A stretch of DNA of 64,000 bases from Aegilops tauschii subsp. strangulata (lineage: Eukaryota > Streptophyta > Magnoliopsida > Poales > Poaceae), in assembly GCF_002575655.3 (NCBI RefSeq), contig NC_053040.3, forward strand, positions 156,303,148-156,367,147, given 5' to 3'. The position numbers and the translations under genes are program-made. Of this stretch, positions 45,449 to 56,770 are shown one piece after another. Below the pieces are notes generated by a model. The model ran no database searches. It saw nothing but the letters and a program-made list of their open reading frames with translations, and was not told the DNA's origin. Position 1 is the stretch's first letter. Every line of letters starts with the position of its first letter.

Positions 45449-48400
45449 TGAGACGCCCCCGTTACACTCGTACACTAATCATGCATGCAAACATGTACGA
45501 TCAAGATCAGGGACTCACGGGAAGATATCACAACACAACTCTAAAACATAAATAAGTCATACAAGCATCATAATACAAGCCAGGGGCCTCGAGGGCTCGA
45601 ATACAAGTGCTCGATCATAGACGAGTCACCGGAAGCAACAATATCTGACTACAGACATAAGTTAAACAAGTTTGCCTTAAGAAGGCTAGCACAAACTGGG
45701 ATACAGATCGAAAGAGGCGCAGGCCTCCTGCCTGGGATCCTCCTAACTACTCCTGGTCGTCGTCAGCGGGCTGCACGTAGTAGTAGGCACCTCCGGTGTA
45801 GTAGGAGTCGTCGTCGACGGTGGCGTCTGGCTCCTGGGCTCCAGCATCTGGTTGCGACAACCAGGTAGAAAGGAAAGGGGAAAAGGAGGGAGAAAGCAAC
45901 CGTGAGTACTCATCCAAAGTACTCGCAAGCAAGGAGCTACACTACATATGCATGGCTATATGTGTAAAGGGCCATATCGGTGGAGTGAACTTCAAAATGC
46001 CAGAATAAGAGGGGAATAGCTAATCCTGTCGAAGACTATGCTTCTGGCCACCTCCATCTTGCAGCATGTAGGAGAGAGTAGATGGTAAGTCCACCAAGTA
46101 GCATCGCATAGCATAATCCTACCCGGCGATCCCCTCCTCGTCGCCCTGTTAGAGAGCGATCACCGGGTTGTATCTGGCACTTGGAAGGGTGTGTTTTATT
46201 AAGTATCCGGTTCTAGTTGTCATAAGGTCAAGGTACAACTCCGGGTCGTCCTTTTATCGAGGGACACGGCTATTCGAATAGATAAACTTCCCTGCAGGGG
46301 TGCACCACATAACCCAACACGCTTGATCCCATTTGGCCGGACACACTTTCCTGGGTCATGCCCGGCCTCGGAAGATCAACACGTCGCAGCCCCACCTAGG
46401 CACAACAGAGAGGTCAGCACGCCGGTCTAAATCCTATGGCGCAGGGGTCTGGGCCCATCGCCCATTGCACACCTGCACGTTGCGAACGCGGCCGGAAGCA
46501 GACCTAGCCTAGCAGGAGTTCCAGTCCAATCCGGCGCGCGCCGCTCAGTCGCTGACGTCACGAAGGCTTCGGCTGATACCACGACGTCGAGTGCCCATAA
46601 CTGTTCCCGCGTAGTTGGTTAGTGCGTATAGACCAAATGGCCAGACTCAGATCAAATACCAAGATCTCGTTAAGCGTGTTAAGTATCCGCGAACGCCGAC
46701 AAGGGTCAGGCCCACCTCTCTCCTAGGTGGTCTCAACCTGCCCTGTCGCTCCGCCACAAAGTAACAGTCGGGGGCCGTCGGGAACCCAGGCCCACCTCTA
46801 CCGGGATGGAGCCACCTGCTCCTTCAGCCCCCATCTCCGAACAGTATCATAAGTAATGTGACAGTATAAAGTATATAGCATATGCCCGTGATCACCTCCC
46901 GAAGTGATCACGGCCCAGCAATATAGCATGGCAGACGGACAAGAGTGTAGGTCCACTGATGGAATACTAGCATCCTATACTAAGCATTTAGGATTCCAGG
47001 TAAGGGTAACAACTGTAGCAACAATAACAGGCTATGCATCAGAATAGGATTAACGGAAAGCAGTAACATGCTACACTACTCTAATGCAGGCAGTATAGAG
47101 AAGAATAGGCGATATCTGGTGATCAAGGGGGGGCTTGCCTGGAAGCTCAGCCGATAAGGAGGGGTCGTCAACACCGTAGTCGTACTGGGTAGTAGCGGCG
47201 TCGGTCTTGGTGTCTAGCGAGAGAAGAGGGGGAAGAAACAATAAATACAATGCCAACAAATGCATGACGATGCATGACATGACAAAGCGTGATGCTAGGG
47301 CTGCCCAATCGCGGTAGTAGGTGATACCAGCGAAGGGGGGAAACATCCGGGAAAGTATCCCCGGTGTTTTGCGTTTTCGTACAGATGAACTGGAGGGGGA
47401 AAGTTGCGAGTTTGATAGGTTAGGGATGTGTGGCGGACGAATGGGCTGCGTATACGGATTCGTCTCGTCGTTCTGAGCAACTTTCATGTACAAAGTATTT
47501 TCATCCGAGCTACGGTTTATTTTTATATTAATTTTTAAAGGTTTTATTCAATTTATAAATTATTATTATTAATTTAATTCGAAAATGGTATTACTGCGTC
47601 AGCATGACATCATCAGTCAACAGAGGTGTTGACTGGGTCAAGCTGACGCGTGGGTCCCATATGTCATTGACTTAGATTAACTAAGCATGTTAATTAGCTT
47701 AATTGCATTGATTAGGTTAACTAATTTTAATTAGCTTAGCTAAATAGAATTAATTAACTTAATTAATTAGTAATTATTTATTTATTTTATTAACTTCTTT
47801 TTTAAAAAATCGTTCCAGGGGTGTGGGCCCCTTGTGTCATTGGCCCATGGCCAAAGTTGGTTCGGGCACTGCAGGCGAAGCCCCAACCCGATTGGGCACT
47901 GGCCCAGGCGAACGGTGGGGGGGCTACGGCCATGGACGGGCGCCACCGGCAGGCGGAGCCGGCGAGGTCAAAGGCGGAGCGGGGCACGGCGCGGGGAGGG
48001 GGTGCGCGGTTGTGAGGGTAGGGTGGCCGACGCGGGCGAGGCCGCGGGCGTTGGCGACCACGGCCAGGCGCGCGCAGGGGAGGCCGCAGCCGGCAGCAGC
48101 TACAGCAGTACACGGGGTAGCGAGCACGGCGTTGACGCGACGAGGCATGTGAGCTGCGCGAGGGAGACCGAGAGGAGAGGGGGAGGCGCTCACTTGGGCC
48201 GTAGGGTTCGGGCAGCGTGCACGAGGTGGTCCGGCGAGGAGGGGACGAGGAGGAGGACGGCGAGGCGGCGACGAGGTCCGGCGACGGCGTGGCAGCTCCG
48301 GGGCGACAGCGGTGAGGTGAAGGCGTCGGGGATGGGCGCCAGCAACGGGGTCGGCGACGAGCGACGAGGTGTGGCCGCGTCTTCAGGAGGGCATCGCGCG

Positions 48401-48954
48401 AGGGAGAGGAGGGGCGAGGAGGCAATGGCGACGTGGTCCAGCGGAGGTGGCGGGACGGCGCCGGAGGTAGCGAACAACGACGGGGTCGCAGCCCCCGATC
48501 CAGATCGGGGGGAAGTGGAGCGAGTGGGGAGTGGGGGTTGGGGAGAGGTTAGGGTTTCGGGGGGAATAAGGGGAGTGGGGGAGGCGGCCGGTTGGGCCAG
48601 TGGGTCGGCCAGCTGGGCCGTCTGGCCCAGTTGGCCATGGGGCTCTTCTCTTTTTTTGTAGTTTTGTTTTCTGTTTTTATTCTTTTCCCTTTTCTTTATT
48701 TTCTCTACTGTTTTCTCATATTTCCTAAACATTATAGTTTTGGAAAAATGCATAGGTTGCACCTAATTTAGTAAACTTAATTATGTCACATTCCGAACAT
48801 TTTTGTTTTGACTTTTGAAACTTTAACTGTTTGACTTGATTTTAAATTTGAAATTTGAATGGGATTTTAATCATCGCAAGATTAACAACAGTAATCGTGG
48901 TGACGTGTCATCATTAGCAGAGGGTTACTGTAGCTTAACTATCCGGGCGTCACA
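45449..48954 (-). repeat. 5' LTR of nested LARD-like element
   Basis: 3506 bp, near-identical to 37723-41241 by eye. The outer base pattern differs at TGAGACG versus TGTGACG. It is adjacent to the primer site, so it is the promoter-side LTR. Confidence 0.93.
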
Positions 48955-49499
48955 ATCCAAACCCCCCCAGCTACGCTCACTGTTCATCCGGAGGCAGCAT
49001 CGATCGGCTTCAGTTAGCAGCAGTAGCGAAGAAATCGCTCGATCGGGTTCAGTTAACAGCCATCGATCGATTGCTCGGGTTTAGTAATGCGTAGCCTGCA
49101 GTGCAATCGCTCTGTTCAGTTAGAGCCCAACGCCTCGCTCGGGTTCAGTTAGAGCCCAACGCCTCGCACCTACGCGCGTGCGTGTACGAGAGAAACGCGC
49201 ATCACTCGGCCCCGACCACCCACCGTAACCGGGAACACCCCGATATTTTCCTCACCCTCGCTTCTACCACGGTTTTTTCCGTCATGGACGGCCCAAAGAA
49301 TGTCATGCAGCTGCGTCTCCGGCCCGCCCAGGACGAAAAGCTCATTTTCTGTCATGATTTTTTGTCATAGAAGTAGGACCCCACCACATCTATGATGATA
49401 CTGGGTTTTGTCACAATTATCGTCATAGAAGTGTCATAAGTATGGCAAAAAAAATACGTTCGGCCCAAAATGTCACGGATGTGTCTTTTTTTTGTAGTG
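48955..49499 (-). repeat. Right terminal inverted repeat of CACTA element, outer part
   Basis: After the ATCCA duplication the CACTA arm resumes with CTGTTCATCCGG. It follows the left arm inverted: the TGAACCCGAG words, GACGCAGCTGCATGAC and TCATAGAAGTGTCATAAG, to the end TTTTTGTAGTG at 49499. Confidence 0.85.
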
Positions 49500-50470
49500 T
49501 TAGTAGGTTTCCCTTGTTAGTAACCACCTAGTGCATGCAAGCAATCTTTGTTACTAGGGATGAATGAGTACAACTAAGCAAGGGAGTGGCTCTTTTTTTA
49601 CACAAGCCACAAATATGTAGCCACCTAGCTAGAAGAGAGGAACCAGCGGCAGTGACCGTCGCTACATCCGTGGCGGCTGGCGTGCAAGAAAGCTGCTCGG
49701 TCAGTGCATCGTGGCGGACGCATCGGCGCATGCAGGCTCGGTCGGCGCAACGTGGGATCATGGCATCGGTGCATGCAGGCTCGATCGACGCATGCAGGCA
49801 GGGGTTGCTGGGTGCATGCATAGCAGGCTTCTGTCCTGGTGGCGCGCGCAGACGTTTAATGCAAGGGACGGCCCAACGAAACCACGGCCCAACGGTCGAA
49901 CAACGACACCACCCAACGCGGCCCCACTTGTCAGGTCGAACGGACGACACAGTCCAGCATGGCCCCACTAGTCAGAGGTAACGATCAAGCCTTTGACCCG
50001 ACGGCAACGTCCGTTGTGCCCAGTTATGAGGGTTTCTTGCAAGGGAGTGGGAAAAATTGAGCAAAAGTTAAGAGCGCGGGGATGAATGAGTAGAGCTAAG
50101 GAACCAGGGGCACAGATGTAAAAATCCCAAAAGTTAATTGGACATAACATTGATTCATAGCTTTGAATAGCATTTGTATAGTAAAACGGGACAAGACTCT
50201 CTCTTTGTGCGGTGTGAATAGTTTTATTTTTTTCATTGAGGGAAGTGCGAATTGATTTGGTACGTACAAGTACAATATTACACATTAGGCTTGTCCCGAA
50301 AATTCAACCCACGCCTTGTTATATCCCGAAAATTCAGATATCGTGCTCCCAAAATTGGCGCCTTCACAACCCGCGCCTTGCTATCCCGAAATTACAACGC
50401 ACACGAAAACTCCCTCCAGCAGCCAAATCCCGACACGAGAAATCCCCCTTCTAACCCTGAGCCGAAAGGG
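49500..50470. other. Low-copy flank right of CACTA element
   Basis: It does not continue the Angela LTR. Words GGGATGAATGAGTA and AAGGGAGTGG occur at about 49558-49590 and again at 50041-50095, so part of it is an imperfect duplication. GCATGCAGGCTCGGTCGGC-like words repeat at 49729-49800. No gene is supported. Confidence 0.4.
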
Positions 50471-51345
50471 CCGCTAGTTCAAATCGGTGGGGGTACTTTT
50501 GTAACACACCCTACATTTTGGACAAGCGCGTCCCTAAGTCATGGTTCCCCCCTCCCATCGCCTCCTTTTCGCCATTTGAAATCCCAGGCCGCCAGAACCT
50601 CTCCGCTCCAGCCACGAAACCCCACCCTCCTTCGTCTGCCACCTCACCGCTGCGCAGCCAGAGCCTCTTCCCTGACGACGTCGTCCACCACAACAGCTTG
50701 ACGTCCCTCGTCCACCTCCTCGGATGAGGATCCGTCATCCATCTCGTCATCCCGCCGGTTCAGCCGCCCCGTCCTCCACCTCCAAGGAGCTGCTCTGACG
50801 ATCGCCTCATCTATCGCGGCTGCTCCATCCCCACAGCACTGCCTTAACCTGCTCCACCGGAACCGCAGCATCCTCACCGACTCCTCGGACGAAGCCGAGG
50901 CCTACTCGGCTCCACCAAAGAGGTTGTACACTCATCGCATCACACCTTCTCCTTAACTCGACCTCCCGGCGCCGACTGTGCTCCATCCCGCACCCCCATG
51001 GAGCGGCTACCTCGAAGCCGGCGCTGCGGGCGACATCTCCACGGCGGCTCTCCCCCAGTGCGAGGCCCCTTCGGCGGCGGCATCCATACCAGCCGGATCT
51101 GCTGCTGCTGCTCCGGCTCTCGCTCGTGCTGCTGCTGCTGCTCAGGCTCTCGCTCGCTCACTCGCGCTGCTACTGCTGCTCTCCCCCTCGCTCGTGCTAC
51201 TGCTCTGCTCCGATTTAGCTACACTTCAGTCGACTGAATCGACTTTTGGGTTAGTCGATTTTCAGGGGGTGGCGGGCTCGCCGGAGTTAAGGAAGAACCA
51301 CCCGTAGCAGGGACGGGGGCTCGCCGGAGAGGTACCCCACTATCT
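50471..51345 (+). other. CT-rich gene-like region with a doubtful ORF
   Basis: This resembles the 5' leader and first exons of a plant gene: pyrimidine-rich, GC-rich coding-like composition, GCT trinucleotide runs at 51104-51190. The longest plus ORF (50978-51307) is Ala/Leu-rich low complexity and starts MLHPAPPWSGYLEAGAAG. Other coding-like pieces (for example SSDEAEAYSAPPKRLYTH, near 50890-50940) are in other frames. It may be a broken exon of the gene whose fragments continue after the Athila insertion, but this is speculative. Confidence 0.3.
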
Positions 51346-51507
51346 ATCTTAGGGTTAAGGGTGGGGCGGTGGTCGCCGGCGGTGGGGCGCGGTAGTGGGG
51401 CAGTGGCATGGGGATCGCTGGAGAAAAAGCTCGGCGCGGGGGGGGGGCTAGAAGGCTGGCCGGGGCGGCAGCGGACCGCCGGTGGGGAGTTGTTTCGGGG
51501 TGGCGAT

Positions 51508-53027
51508 TGATGACCCACAAGTATAGGGGATCTATCGTAGTCCTTTCGATAAGTAAGAGTGTCGAACCCAACGAGGAGCAGAAGGAAATGATAAGCGGTT
51601 TTCAGCAAGGTATTCTCTGCAAGCACTGAAATTATAGGTAACAGGTATTTTTGTGATAAGATAATTGGTAACGAGCAACAAGTAACGAAAGTAAATAAAG
51701 TGCAGCAAGGTGGCCCAATCCTTTTTGTAGCAAAGGACAAGCCTGGACAAACTCTTATATAGAGAAAAGCGCTCCCGAGGACACATGGGAATTATCGTCA
51801 AGCTAGTTTTCATCACGTTCATATGATTCGCGTTCCGTACTTTGATAATTTGATATGTGGGTGGACCGGTGCTTGGGTGTTGTCCTTACTTGGACAAGCA
51901 TCCCACTTATGATTAACCCCTATTGCAAGCATCTCAACTACAAAAGAAGTATTAAGGTAAACCTAACCATAGCATGAAACATATGGATCCAAATCAGCCC
52001 CTTACGAAGCAACGCATAAACTAGGGTTTAAGCTTCTGTCACTCTAGCAACCCATCATCTACTTATTACTTCCCAATGCCTTCCTCTAGGCCCAAACAAT
52101 GGTGAAGTGTCATGTAGTCGACGTTCACATAACACCACTAGAGGAGAGACAACATACATCTCATCAAAATATCGAATGAATACCAAATTCACATGACTAC
52201 TAATAGCAAGAATTCTCCCATGTCCTCAGGAACAAACGTAACTACTCACAAAGCATATTCATGTTCATAATCAGAGGAGTATTAATATGCATATAGGATT
52301 TGAACATATGATCTTCCACCAAATAAACCAACTAGCATCAACTACAAGGAGTAATCAACACTACTAGCAACCTACAAGTACCAATCCCAGACTTAGAGAT
52401 AAGAATTGGATACAAGAAATGAACTAGGGTTTGAGAGGAGATGGTGCTGGTGAAGATGTTGATGGAGATTGGCCCCCTCCCGATGAGAGGAGCGTTGGTG
52501 ATGACGATGGCGATGATTTCCCCCTCCCGGAGGGAAGTGTCCCCGGTAGAACAGCTCCGCCAGAGCCCTAGATTGGTTCCTCCAAGGTTCCGCCTCGTGG
52601 CGGCGGAGTCTCATCCCGAAAGCTTGCTTATGATTTTTCTTCGGACGAAAGACTTCATATAGCAGAAGATGAGCACTGGAGGGCCACCAGGGGGCCCACA
52701 AGGCAGGGGGCGCGCCCAGGGGGTAGAACGTGCCCCCCACCCTCGTGGCCAGGGTGTGGGCCCCCTCTGGTATTTCTTCCGCTCAATATTTTTTATTATT
52801 TCCAAAAATAACTTCCGTGGAGTTTCAGGACTTTTGGAGTTGTGCAGAATAGATCTCTAATATTTGCTCCTTTTCTAGCCCAGAATTCCAGCTGCCGGCA
52901 TTCTCCCTCTTCATGTAAACCTTTAAAATAAGAGAGAATAGGCATAAGTATTGTGACATAATGTGTGATAATAGCCCATAATGCAATAAATATCGATATA
53001 AAAGAATGATGCTAAATCGACGTATCA
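51508..53027 (-). repeat. 3' LTR of Athila-type element
   Basis: 1520 bp, direct repeat of 60248-61766. It follows the polypurine tract on the minus strand. Confidence 0.95.
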
Positions 53028-53043
53028 ACTCCCCCAAGCTTAG
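53028..53043 (-). other. Polypurine tract of Athila-type element
   Basis: The minus strand reads AAGCTTGGGGGAGT immediately before the 3' LTR. Confidence 0.8.
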
Positions 53044-54580
53044 ACCTCGCTTGTCCTCAAGCGAAAGCCGATAATGATAAATATGTCCACATGTTTAGAG
53101 ATAGAGGTGTCGATAAAATAAAATACGGAGAGGGCATCATGATCATTCTTATAACAGCAACATATATGGATATTGTCATATGATTTCTTATGCTCAAGTA
53201 ATAATCTATTCACAATGCAAAGTATGAATCAGAAATTTTATTGAGAACTAACAAACTATAATCTCAGTCATTGAAGCAATTGCAATTTATCACAACATCG
53301 GAAAGAGTCTATGTCAGAGCTTTTCAGCAAGTCCACATACTCAGCTATCATTTAGTCTTTCACAATTGCTAACACTCACGCAATACTTGTGGTTACGGAG
53401 TTTTAATCGGACACAGAGAAAGATAGGGGCTTATAGTTTCACCTCCCAACCTTTTACCTCAAGGGTAATGTCAACAATAATAGTTCATGCTAACTTGCAT
53501 CCAATTAGATATATATATCAAGATCTTTCCAACACACTGTGCTTGCCAAAGGATAAAATGTAAAAAGGAAAGGTGAAGATCACCATGACTCTTGCATAAG
53601 GTAGAAGATAAAAGTAAAAGATAGGCCCTTCACAGAGGGAAGCAGAGGTTGCCATGCGCTTTCAGGGTTGGATGCACAAAATCTTAATGCGAAGAACGTC
53701 ACTTTATATTACCACTTGCGATATGGACCTTTATTATGCAGTCTGTCGCTTTTATTTCTTCCACATCACAAGATCGTATAAAGCTTATTTCCTCCACACT
53801 AATCAATCATACATATTTAGAGAGCAATTTTTATTGCTTGCACCGATGACAACTTACTTGAAGGATCTTACTCAATCCATAGGTAGATATGGTGGACTCT
53901 TATGGCAAAACTGGGTTTAAGGATATTTGGAAGCACAAGTAGTATCTCTACTTGGTGCAAAGAATTTGTCTAGCATGAGGGAGAAAGGCAAGCTCAACAT
54001 GTTGGATGATCCATGACAATATACTTTATCTCAGATATAAGAAAACATAACCCACTATGTTGTCTTCCTTGTCCAACATCAACTCTTTAGCATGTCATAT
54101 TTTAATGAGTGCTCACAATCATAAAAGATGTCCAAGATAGTATATTTATATGTGAAACCTCTCTTTCTTTATTACTTCCTATTAATTGCAATGATGACCA
54201 AAGCTATGTTTGTCAACTCTCAACAACTTTTAATCATCATACTCTTTCTATGTGAAGTCATTACTCTCCATAAGATCAATATGATCTCTTTGTTTCTTTT
54301 TACTCTTTTCTTTTATTCCCTCAAGATCATGGCAAAATAATCAAGCCCTTGACTCAACACTAATCTTTATTATATAGCTCACGGACTCGATTACATAGAG
54401 GGATCATAAAGCAAAACTCAAAACTAGATCATACCAAAAACTTTATTCTACTAGATCAAGATATTACTAAAAAGATCGAACTAAGAAAAATGGTAAAGAT
54501 AGGAGTGTGATGGTGATACGATACCGGGGCACCTCCCCCAAGCTTGGCGGATGCCAAGGGGAGTGCCCATACCCATATGA
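53044..54580 (-). other. Non-coding region between extra ORF and 3' LTR
   Basis: 1.5 kb of AT-rich internal sequence with no supported ORF on the element strand. A second polypurine-like stretch (AAGCTTGGGGGAGGTGCC on the minus strand) lies at 54528-54545, just after the extra ORF. Confidence 0.55.
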
Positions 54581-55102
54581 TTATGTCTCCCTTGCTGGTG
54601 AAGAGGGTGGTGGAGTTGTTGATGATGTGGGCTTGTCTTCCATCTTCCAAGGCATAGGCTCACCATCATAGAAGGATGATCGAGTCTCCGGGATCCTCAA
54701 ATTTGCAGCCAAGCTCATCCTCTTGAATCTATATTCATACTCACAGTTTTGGTTTTGCAGGTCATAGATTTGGGCTTGGAGGTGCTCGATCTTCTCGTGA
54801 AGCTTGAAGATGGTCTCCCCAATGTTCTTGGCATCCATCTTGTGGTTGTTGGTGAACTCCGCGGTCATCATATGGTTGGCGTTGATTCCGCGTTCCACCA
54901 TCCCCTGGCACTTGAAAACTTGTTGCTCCATTGCTTCGAGTCTCGTCTCCACGCTTCCGGTCCTCCTTGGTCCCTCAACATCGCGGATGTGCAGCAACCC
55001 ATCACGCATCTAGATGGTTTGAGGGTGTTGCAGCACTTCCGCGAGGTAGGGGTTGATGACCTTCTCGAAGAACTTGTCCTTGGGGGCACTTGGAGACGTC
55101 AT
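54581..55102 (-). pseudogene. Extra ORF after integrase, coiled-coil protein, one stop
   Basis: From the ATG at 55102 the frame reads MTSPSAPKDKFFEKVI and on to HPQTI, where a TAG (55010-55012) interrupts it. It reopens at once (MRDGLLHIRDVEG) and runs to 54581. In total about 173 codons with one nonsense codon. A heptad-rich segment (IFKLHEKIEHLQAQIYDL) predicts a coiled coil, followed by a Pro/Ser-rich C-terminus. There is no signal peptide or membrane segment, so despite its env-like position it does not look like an envelope protein. Function unknown. It is on the gag-pol strand, about 310 bases after integrase. Confidence 0.7.
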
Positions 55103-55411
55103 GGTGATCTAGATCTATCAGAAAAACAGCTCGAAATGAAAACAGAGGATATTTGCATGATACAGGAGTCAAAACCTTCGGGAGAATATATAATGAATTT
55201 TTACCGACCAAAATACGTATCGTGCAAGAAAACGGAGTCCGGAGAGCGCACGAGGTGCCCACGAGGTAGGGGGGCGCGCCCTCCACCCTCGTGGAGGCCT
55301 CGTGTCCTTCTCGGACTGCTTCTTATTTTTCTATTTTTCTAAATATTCCAAAACGGAGAAAATTTGCCTTTAGAACTGTTTTGGAGTCGGTTTACTTACC
55401 GTACCACATAC

Positions 55412-56761
55412 CTATTCCTTTTCGGAGTCTAGAATGTTCTGGAAAGTGTCCCTTATGTATTCCTCCGGGGTTACGGTTTCAATAACATTGGCTTCAGCAT
55501 TTATAGGATTACCGGAGATATAATGTTTGATTCTTTGACCGTTCACCACCTTTGGATTTGTGCCTTCGAAGTTGTTGATTTTTATGGCACCGGAACGATA
55601 GACCTCCTGGATAACATAAGGACCTTCCCATTTAGAGAGAAGTTTTCCTGCAAAAAATCTTAAACGAGAGTTGTATAGCAATACATAATCATCTACATTA
55701 AACTCACGCTTTTGTATTCTTTTGTCATGCCATCTTTTAACTTTTTCTTTAAACAACTTGGCATTCTCATAGGCTTGGGTTCTCCATTCATCAAGTGAGC
55801 TAATGTCAAATAACCTCTTCTCACCGGCAAGTTTGAAATCATAGTTGAGCTCTTTAATGGCCCAATACGCCTTATGTTCTAGTTCAAGAGGTAAGTGACA
55901 TGCTTTTCCATAAACCATTTTATACAGAGACATACCCATAGGATTTTTATATGAAGTTCTATAGGCCCATAATGCATCATCAAGTTTCTTGGACCAATTC
56001 TTTCTAGATCTATTAACAGTCTTTTGCAAAATTAATTTGAGTTCTCTATTACTCAATTCTACCTGACCACTGGACTGTGGGTGATAAGGAGATGCAATTA
56101 TATGATTAACATCATACTTAGCAAGCATTTTATGGAAAGCACCATGAATAAAATGTGAACCACCATCAGTCATTAGATATCTAGGAACTCCAAACCTCAG
56201 AAAAATAACTTCTTTAAGAATCTTAATAGAGGTGTTATGATCAGCACTACTAGTTGGAATAGCCTCTACCCACTTAGTAACGTAATCAACAGCAACTAGA
56301 ATATGTGTACACCCATTAGAGGCAGGAAACGGTCCCATATAACCCCAAACATCAAATGGTTCAATAACAAGTGAATAATTCATAGGCATTTCTTGACGTC
56401 TACTAATATTACCAATTCTTTGACATTCATCACAAGATAAGACGAACTTACGGGCATCCTTGAAGAGAGTAGGCCAATAAAAACCAGATTGCAATACCTT
56501 ATGTGTAGTTCTATCTCCAGCGTGGTGTCCTCCATAAGCTTCGGAGTGACACTTGTGTAGGATCTGTTCATGTTCATGCTCAGGTACACAACATCTAATA
56601 ACACCATCTACTCCTTCTTTATAAAGATGTGGGTCATCCCAAAAGTAATATCTTAAATCATAGATTTTTTTTATTTTGCTGGTATGTGAAACTAGGTGGT
56701 ATAAATTTAGCAACAATGTAATTAGCATAATCAGCATACCATGGAGCAGTATGAGAAGCAT
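55412..56761 (-). pseudogene. Athila-type integrase
   Basis: The first 35 or so codons are out of the proper frame, so the real junction with RNase H is a frameshift near 56700-56790. Then follow FWDDPHLYKEGVDGV, the HHCC zinc domain (HHAGDRTTHKVLQ, CDECQRIGN), the core with Asp in AVDYVTKWVEAIP, Asp in YLMTDGGSHF and Glu in SGQVELSNRELK, and a long C-terminal region (RLRFFAGKLLSKWEGPY). All three catalytic residues are present. Its role is insertion of element cDNA into chromosomes. Confidence 0.88.
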
Positions 56762-56770
56762 TTATGACAT

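Larger units (their letters stand above)
37723..48954 (-). mobile_element. Non-coding LTR retrotransposon (LARD-like), nested
   Basis: The element has 3.5-kb LTRs around a 4.2-kb internal region and perfect 5-bp target duplications ATCCA at 37718-37722 and 48955-48959. A tRNA-iMet primer site sits by the right LTR and a polypurine tract by the left LTR, both on the minus strand. The internal region has no gag or pol that I can read in any frame. Size and lack of coding fit a large retrotransposon derivative. The sequence by its polypurine tract (ATCTCGTCCCGAGATT) resembles that of the chromovirus at 7590-7606, suggesting it could have been mobilised by chromovirus proteins. Confidence 0.9.
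25652..49499. mobile_element. CACTA-type DNA transposon with very long inverted repeats
   Basis: The left end reads CACTACAAAAAAAAAGACAC and the right end is its inverted match (CTTTTTTTTGTAGTG at 49499). The match extends inward for about 2.1 kb on each side. Subterminal repeats are dense, as expected of CACTA elements, and the ends resemble wheat CACTA families of the Jorge type (tentative). No TNP2-like transposase was found, so the copy is non-autonomous. Its right arm is interrupted by a later LTR insertion (37723-48954). The 3-bp flanks are TGT on the left and TTA on the right, so no target duplication is kept. Without the nested element it is about 12.6 kb. Confidence 0.8.
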
